Below the pieces are notes generated by a model, which did no database searches, had not been told where the DNA came from, and saw only the letters and a list, made by a program, of their open reading frames with translations. The position numbers and the translations under genes are program-made. This document shows, one piece after another, positions 60,006-64,000 of a stretch of 64,000 nt of DNA. The stretch spans positions 620,001-684,000 of the forward strand of contig NZ_CP115184.1 in NCBI RefSeq assembly GCF_029395675.1, read 5' to 3'. Origin of the DNA: Janibacter cremeus (lineage in GTDB: Bacteria; Actinomycetota; Actinomycetes; Actinomycetales; Dermatophilaceae). Position 1 is the stretch's first letter; every line of letters begins with the position of its first letter.

Positions 60006-61510
60006 GCCTGACCGCACGCCGCAACGTCACGGACGAGGACGCCTCGGACGAGCTCGTCCCACGTGGGCAGCCGGTGCCCGGCACGGACATGCCGCACGTC
60101 TTCAAGGAGCCGGCGCCCATCCCCGCCAAGCTGATCCGGGCCCACGCGCTGGCCGGCCTCTGGCTGCTGCTGGTGGCGGCCCTGTTCGGTCTGATCACCG
60201 CGTGGAAGTTCCACGACCCGGAGTTCATGGGCCAGCAGGAGTGGTCGACGTGGGGCCGCACCCGCGCCAACCACGTCCAGGGCATCCTGCTCGCCTGGCT
60301 GGTCAACGGGTTCATGGCCTTCGCCTACTTCGCCGTCCCGACGCTGACCAACCGCCCGATCCTCAGCGAGCGCCTGGGCTGGGCGATCTTCTGGTTCTGG
60401 AACGTCGGCGTCGTCATCGGTGGCTGGGTCCTGGTGTCCATCGGACTGATGCAGTCGGTCGAGTGGGGCGAGTTCCCGGCCGTCATCGACGTCTTCATCA
60501 TCATCGGGCTCCTCGCCTTCGCCGTGCAGCTGTGCACGCCGTACATCCGCCAGCGCCGCGAGGCCAAGAGCTCGCTCTACGTCGCGAGCTGGTACCTGCT
60601 GCTGGCCCTGACCTTCACGCCGGTGGCCTTCATCATCGGCCAGTTCCTGCCCCCCTTCGTCACGCCCGGCGCGACCGGGGCGGTCCTGTCCGGGCTGTGG
60701 ATCCACGACGCGGTCGGCATGTTCACCACGCCCCTGGCGCTGCTGATCGCCTACTACGTCATCCCGGCGGCGACCGGCCGGCCGATCTTCAGCCACTTCA
60801 TGTCGCTCATCGGCTTCTGGGGGTTGGTGTACTTCTACCCGCTCAACGGGATCCACCACTACACCTTCTCGCCGATCCCGATGCACGCCCAGACGAGTGC
60901 GATCGCCGCCTCGGTGGCCATGGGCCTGACCGTGGTCATCGTCGTGGTCAACCTCTACGCCAGCCTGCGGGGCTCGGCGCGGATGGTCGTGACGTACCTG
61001 CCGCTGCGGTTCGTGTGGATGGCGCTGTTCTTCTACATCCTCGTGTCCCTGCAGGGCGCCTACCAGGCCGGCATGCCGGTCCAGGAGGTCATCCACTTCA
61101 CCGACTGGGTCATCGCGCACTCGCACATGGCCATGGCCGGCTTCGCCACCTTCATGGTCTTCGGCGGCATCCTGCACTTCTGGCCGATGGTCTCCGGGCG
61201 GATGCCCGACCCGGCGCTGGCGCGTTCCTCCTTCTGGGTGTCCACGCTCGCGCTGTCCGCGATGATCATCGACCTGACCATCGTGGGGCTGCAGCAGGCG
61301 TCCATGTGGCTCAGCGGCAACCCGTGGATCGACTCGGTGACCGCCTCGATGCCCGGATGGATCACGCGATCGGTCAGCGGTACGGCCCTGTTCATCGGAT
61401 TCATCCTCTTCATCGCTGCCCTGCACAAGGCGAAGCCGGTCGAGGAGATCGAGGTGGCCGACAAGGCGGTCGACGTCGCCGCGGCCAAGAAGGCGGTGCA
61501 GCATGGCTGA
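60002..61510 (+). CDS. ccoN: cbb3-type cytochrome c oxidase subunit I (CcoN)
   Basis: A 502-residue, twelve-helix haem-copper oxidase subunit. The low-spin haem His is in RANHVQGILLAWLVNGFM. CuB histidines are in GLWIHDAVGMFTTPL and PLNGIHHYTFSP. The high-spin haem and low-spin haem histidines are in DWVIAHSHMAMAGFATFM. Helix 7 FFYILVSLQGAYQ carries the tyrosine used by C-type (cbb3) oxidases. These features distinguish it from aa3 oxidases. It reduces O2 to water with high oxygen affinity. GTG 60002 overlaps the preceding stop (GTGA); the in-frame GTG at 59981 is less likely. Confidence 0.92.
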   Translation: MSLTARRNVTDEDASDELVPRGQPVPGTDMPHVFKEPAPIPAKLIRAHALAGLWLLLVAALFGLITAWKFHDPEFMGQQEWSTWGRTRANHVQGILLAWLVNGFMAFAYFAVPTLTNRPILSERLGWAIFWFWNVGVVIGGWVLVSIGLMQSVEWGEFPAVIDVFIIIGLLAFAVQLCTPYIRQRREAKSSLYVASWYLLLALTFTPVAFIIGQFLPPFVTPGATGAVLSGLWIHDAVGMFTTPLALLIAYYVIPAATGRPIFSHFMSLIGFWGLVYFYPLNGIHHYTFSPIPMHAQTSAIAASVAMGLTVVIVVVNLYASLRGSARMVVTYLPLRFVWMALFFYILVSLQGAYQAGMPVQEVIHFTDWVIAHSHMAMAGFATFMVFGGILHFWPMVSGRMPDPALARSSFWVSTLALSAMIIDLTIVGLQQASMWLSGNPWIDSVTASMPGWITRSVSGTALFIGFILFIAALHKAKPVEEIEVADKAVDVAAAKKAVQHG

Positions 61511-62102
61511 GGAGGAGACGGACGTGGCCCACACCGGCTGGTACACGCGCTTCGAGCGCTTCGAGTCGATCCTGCTCTTCGCCGGAGTGGGCTCGCTGCT
61601 GGTCTCGTTCATCGGGCTGGGCCTGCTGCCGGCACTCGAGATCGGCGACCAGGTCGAGAAGAACACGCCGGAGACGTACCAGGCGATGACCGCCGAGGAG
61701 CAGCACGGTTTCGAGATCTACCAGCGCGAGGGGTGCGCCTACTGCCACTCGCAGTTCGTGCGCACGACCGACGCCGACGAGGTCCGCTGGGGCCAGGCCG
61801 CGGAGGCGTGGGAGTACCAGGACCAGTACCCGCAGCAGTGGGGGACCCGGCGCATCGGCCCGGACCTGTCCCGCCTCGCCGGTGTCTACTCCGACGACTG
61901 GCACCTGGCCCATCTCTACAACCCCCGCAGCACCGTGCCGGACTCGATCATGCCGAGCTACCCGTGGCTCTTCGACGAGGGCCCCGACGGCGAGGTCACC
62001 CCGACGCGTGAGGGCGAGGCACTCGTGGCCTACCTGCAGTCGCTGGGCGAGAACATGCGGGTCGCGGGGCCGCAGACCGACGGCGAGCAGGGAAAACTGT
62101 GA
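61503..62102 (+). CDS. ccoO: cbb3-type oxidase monohaem cytochrome subunit (CcoO)
   Basis: A 199-residue membrane-anchored cytochrome c. One helix (ILLFAGVGSLLVSFIGLGLL) is followed by the haem-binding GCAYCHSQFVR, GTRRIGPDLSRLAGVYSDDWHLAHLYNPRS and VPDSIMPSYPWLF with the axial Met. This matches CcoO/FixO closely. It passes electrons to CcoN. Overlaps ccoN by 8 bp. Confidence 0.92.
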   Translation: MAEEETDVAHTGWYTRFERFESILLFAGVGSLLVSFIGLGLLPALEIGDQVEKNTPETYQAMTAEEQHGFEIYQREGCAYCHSQFVRTTDADEVRWGQAAEAWEYQDQYPQQWGTRRIGPDLSRLAGVYSDDWHLAHLYNPRSTVPDSIMPSYPWLFDEGPDGEVTPTREGEALVAYLQSLGENMRVAGPQTDGEQGKL

Positions 62103-62103
62103 C

Positions 62104-62301
62104 ATGAGCAGCGCAACCGTGACATTCGGCATCGTCGTCCTGGGCGTCGTGCTGATCCTGGCCTTCACCGTCGTCGGGCTCGTGAGCCGACGCTTCCGCA
62201 AGCGACTGCAGGTCCCGGCCGACGAGATGCTGGAGCGGGACCGTGAGCGGTGGGGCGGCCACGAGCCGACCAAATCACCCGGTGAGGAGGAGAACCGATG
62301 A
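62104..62301 (+). CDS. Small CcoQ-like membrane protein
   Basis: A 65-residue protein with one helix (TFGIVVLGVVLILAFTVVGLV) and a basic, then acidic tail (RRFRKRLQVPADEMLERDRERWGGHEP). Position between ccoO and the three-haem cytochrome gene is that of ccoQ, but the sequence is too short to be certain. One base after ccoO; overlaps the next gene by 4 bp. Confidence 0.75.
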   Translation: MSSATVTFGIVVLGVVLILAFTVVGLVSRRFRKRLQVPADEMLERDRERWGGHEPTKSPGEEENR

Positions 62302-63476
62302 AGATGCGTCTGACCAATCTCTTCTTCGTGGTGATGATCGCGCTGGCGATCGGCGGCGGTGCCTACCTGCTGACCACCTCGACCCACACGGAGGAGCTCA
62401 CCCCCAGCAGCGATGCCTCCGCGGCAGGGACGGGCGCCGGTCCCGCGGAGCACGAAGAGGGCGAGGGCGCCGCACCGTTGACCGCACCCGAGCCGGCGGC
62501 CTACGACACCGAGCTGGTGGCGAAGGGAGCCGAGGTGTACGCCGCCAACTGCCAGGTGTGCCACGGCGGCTCCGGGAACGGCGACGGAGCGTGGGCCGAG
62601 GTCGGGATGGATGTCCCGCCGCGTGACTTCACCGACAGCGAGTGGATGTCCTCCCAGTCCGACGGGGTCTTCTACACCTCGATCCAGCGAGGGGTGCCCG
62701 GCACGGCCATGCCCTCCTTCGCCGACCGGCTCAGCGAGAAGGAGATCTGGGCCGCCGTCGCCTACATCCGGGGTCTGTCCCCGCGGGTGGCGCTGGACGC
62801 ACCGATGGGTTCCGAGGACGTCGAGAAGGGCAAGGAGCTGTACGCCGCCACCTGCGCGGGCTGCCACGGTGCGAATGGAGATGGTGAGGGGGACGCGGCG
62901 GCGGCCTTCGGCACCCAGCCGCGCGCGCTGAACAACCCCGGGTGGTTGAACTCCAAGAGCGACGACGAGCTGATCAACACCGTCACCCAGGGCCTGCCCA
63001 ACACCGCCATGCCCGCCTTCGGGGACCAGTTGACCTACGACGACACCCGCTCGATCGTGCGGTACCTGCGGCAGATGGCCGGCGTGCCCCAGCGGGAGCA
63101 CCCGCAGCAGGGCGGGTGGGCCGAGCGGACCTACCAGGCCTACTGCGCCTCCTGCCACGGTGTGGACGGCGACGGCGAGGGGCCGGCCGCGGGTCGTCTG
63201 GACCCCGAGCCGCGCAACTTCCGCAACCCCCAGTGGATGGCGGGGCAGTCCGCGGAGGGCCTGGCCGAGGTGATCGGCGAGGGGCGCCACGGGACGGCCA
63301 TGCCCCCCTTCGCCGCACTGCTCACCGAGGACGAGCGCACCCGCGTGGCGAAGTACATCATGGGATTCTCGAGCCCGGAGGCCATGCCGGGCGCCGATTC
63401 AGCCAACAGATACTCACCCGCCCCCAGTGGTGAGAGCACATCGCAGTCCAGCAGCTCCCCGGCTGCGGACCGGTGA
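62298..63476 (+). CDS. Membrane-anchored cytochrome c with three haem domains (CcoP position)
   Basis: A 392-residue protein with an N-terminal anchor (LFFVVMIALAIGGGAYLL), an acidic linker, and three cytochrome c domains of about 90 residues with CQVCHGG, CAGCHGA and CASCHGV. Each is followed by a TAMPSF-, TAMPAF- or TAMPPF-type axial Met. CcoP normally has two haems, so this is either an expanded CcoP or a different electron carrier that took its place. The similar repeats suggest domain duplication. A Ser/Pro-rich tail ends the protein. Confidence 0.88.
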   Translation: MKMRLTNLFFVVMIALAIGGGAYLLTTSTHTEELTPSSDASAAGTGAGPAEHEEGEGAAPLTAPEPAAYDTELVAKGAEVYAANCQVCHGGSGNGDGAWAEVGMDVPPRDFTDSEWMSSQSDGVFYTSIQRGVPGTAMPSFADRLSEKEIWAAVAYIRGLSPRVALDAPMGSEDVEKGKELYAATCAGCHGANGDGEGDAAAAFGTQPRALNNPGWLNSKSDDELINTVTQGLPNTAMPAFGDQLTYDDTRSIVRYLRQMAGVPQREHPQQGGWAERTYQAYCASCHGVDGDGEGPAAGRLDPEPRNFRNPQWMAGQSAEGLAEVIGEGRHGTAMPPFAALLTEDERTRVAKYIMGFSSPEAMPGADSANRYSPAPSGESTSQSSSSPAADR

Positions 63477-63490
63477 CGAGGGAGGAAGCA

Positions 63491-64000
63491 ATGGACCGTC
63501 GACAGCTGCTCTTCGGTGGCGCGAGCGTCATCGGCTTGTCAGCCCTGGCAGGCTGCTCGTCCGGCCTGGGTGAGCAGAGCGCCCAGGCCGCGAGCAAGAA
63601 ACTCATCACGGCGGCCGACCTGAAGATGGAGGTCGGTACCCCCTACCCCTTGGTCTCCCTGCCGGGGAAGAAGCCGATGGGGCAGGTCTACGACCGCCCG
63701 CCGAACTACGAGACGCCCGCCGAGAAGCTCATCGGTGAGAAGAACTATCCGTACACGGACAACGACTACTACTACGTGCGCTACCGCGAGGCGGACGTGC
63801 TCGAGGTGGACCCGAAGGACTACACCCTCAAGATCGGTGGCGACGCCGCGCACAACGAGGTGACCTTCACCTACGAGGAGCTGCTGGCGCGCTCCTCGAC
63901 GACCGTCGGAGCCGTGGGCATGTGCTCCGGTCAGGGCCGCGGCCTGCACCACCCGATGATCCCCGGCATGCCGTGGACGAAGGGGGACCTCTCGGCCGCC
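63491..64000 (+). CDS. Sulfite-oxidase-family molybdopterin oxidoreductase, N-terminal part (cut by window edge)
   Basis: About 170 residues are present. The N-terminus DRRQLLFGGASVIGLSALAGC combines a Tat-like RR with a lipobox-like Cys. Near the edge, VGMCSGQGRGLHHPMIPGMPW aligns with the CAGN(G)R...PGxxW block of the sulfite oxidase family, with the Mo-ligand cysteine. GGAGGAAGCA precedes the ATG. Fourteen bp after the three-haem cytochrome stop, so it could feed electrons from sulfite or another substrate into that cytochrome and the cbb3 oxidase. The C-terminal domain is outside the window. Confidence 0.8.
   Translation, partial: MDRRQLLFGGASVIGLSALAGCSSGLGEQSAQAASKKLITAADLKMEVGTPYPLVSLPGKKPMGQVYDRPPNYETPAEKLIGEKNYPYTDNDYYYVRYREADVLEVDPKDYTLKIGGDAAHNEVTFTYEELLARSSTTVGAVGMCSGQGRGLHHPMIPGMPWTKGDLSAA

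Noticed and set aside
60002..61510. Subunit I read as a nitric oxide reductase (NorB)
   Set aside because: The helix-7 tyrosine region and the adjacent CcoO with GCAYCHSQ are those of cbb3 oxidases; no NorC is present.

Overview
The window is a high-GC (roughly 70%), gene-dense chromosomal segment with many 4-bp ATGA overlaps between genes. It also carries actinobacterial families (cory-CC-star protein, DUF222/HNH gene, TIGR02677-02680 Wadjet genes, SigJ-like ECF41 sigma factor). It most likely comes from an actinomycete of the Micrococcales/Intrasporangiaceae kind; the genus is not determined. No rRNA, tRNA or CRISPR array was seen.

Layout. 1-9.5 kb: a cut-off APC permease, a group-2 sigma factor, a BNR-repeat gene remnant, an ECF41 sigma factor divergent from a DoxX-like gene, a tandem pair of near-identical one-helix secreted proteins, two hydrolases, a DUF1295 membrane protein, an asparaginase and a VapBC-type toxin-antitoxin pair. 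9.6-17.8 kb: a complete four-gene type II Wadjet (JetABCD) anti-plasmid system, every junction overlapping by 4 bp. 17.9-21.5 kb: an alpha/beta hydrolase, a Tat-exported MBL-fold hydrolase and a DUF222/HNH protein behind hairpin repeats. 21.7-27.5 kb: a four-carbon sugar-acid operon (GntP permease, DUF1537 kinase, PdxA2, DeoR regulator, glycerate kinase). 27.7-34.8 kb: an Mhp-type meta-cleavage cluster (hydroxylase, extradiol dioxygenase, C-C hydrolase, IclR regulator, MFS importer). It is interrupted by an IS5-family element that landed in a 42-bp tandem repeat. A shared palindrome in front of mhpA and the importer defines a probable regulon.

34.8-44.8 kb: a DUF421 gene with an apparent frameshift, ArsA-like ATPase / cory-CC-star / CstA, a two-subunit Na+/solute symporter, two adjacent SPFH proteins and a TusA-like protein. 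44.9-47.7 kb: a lipoprotein, a PKD-type secreted protein and a Fic protein under an AT-rich palindrome. 47.8-54.6 kb: acyl-CoA synthetase, Na+/solute symporter, small membrane protein, degradative-type HMG-CoA reductase and a GAF-PucR regulator, a candidate mevalonate-catabolism locus. 54.7-55.6 kb: a haloalkane dehalogenase.

55.8 kb to the end: a respiratory block on the + strand. It holds System I cytochrome c maturation genes (CcmF, a CcmG-like thioredoxin, CcmH), a blue-copper lipoprotein, a cbb3-type oxidase (CcoN, CcoO and a CcoQ-like peptide), an unusual three-haem cytochrome c, and the start of a sulfite-oxidase-family molybdoenzyme. cbb3 oxidase with System I maturation is uncommon in actinomycetes. 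The two transcription-unit starts here share a spaced motif. This block and the covarying hairpin repeat family are the most interesting items in the window.
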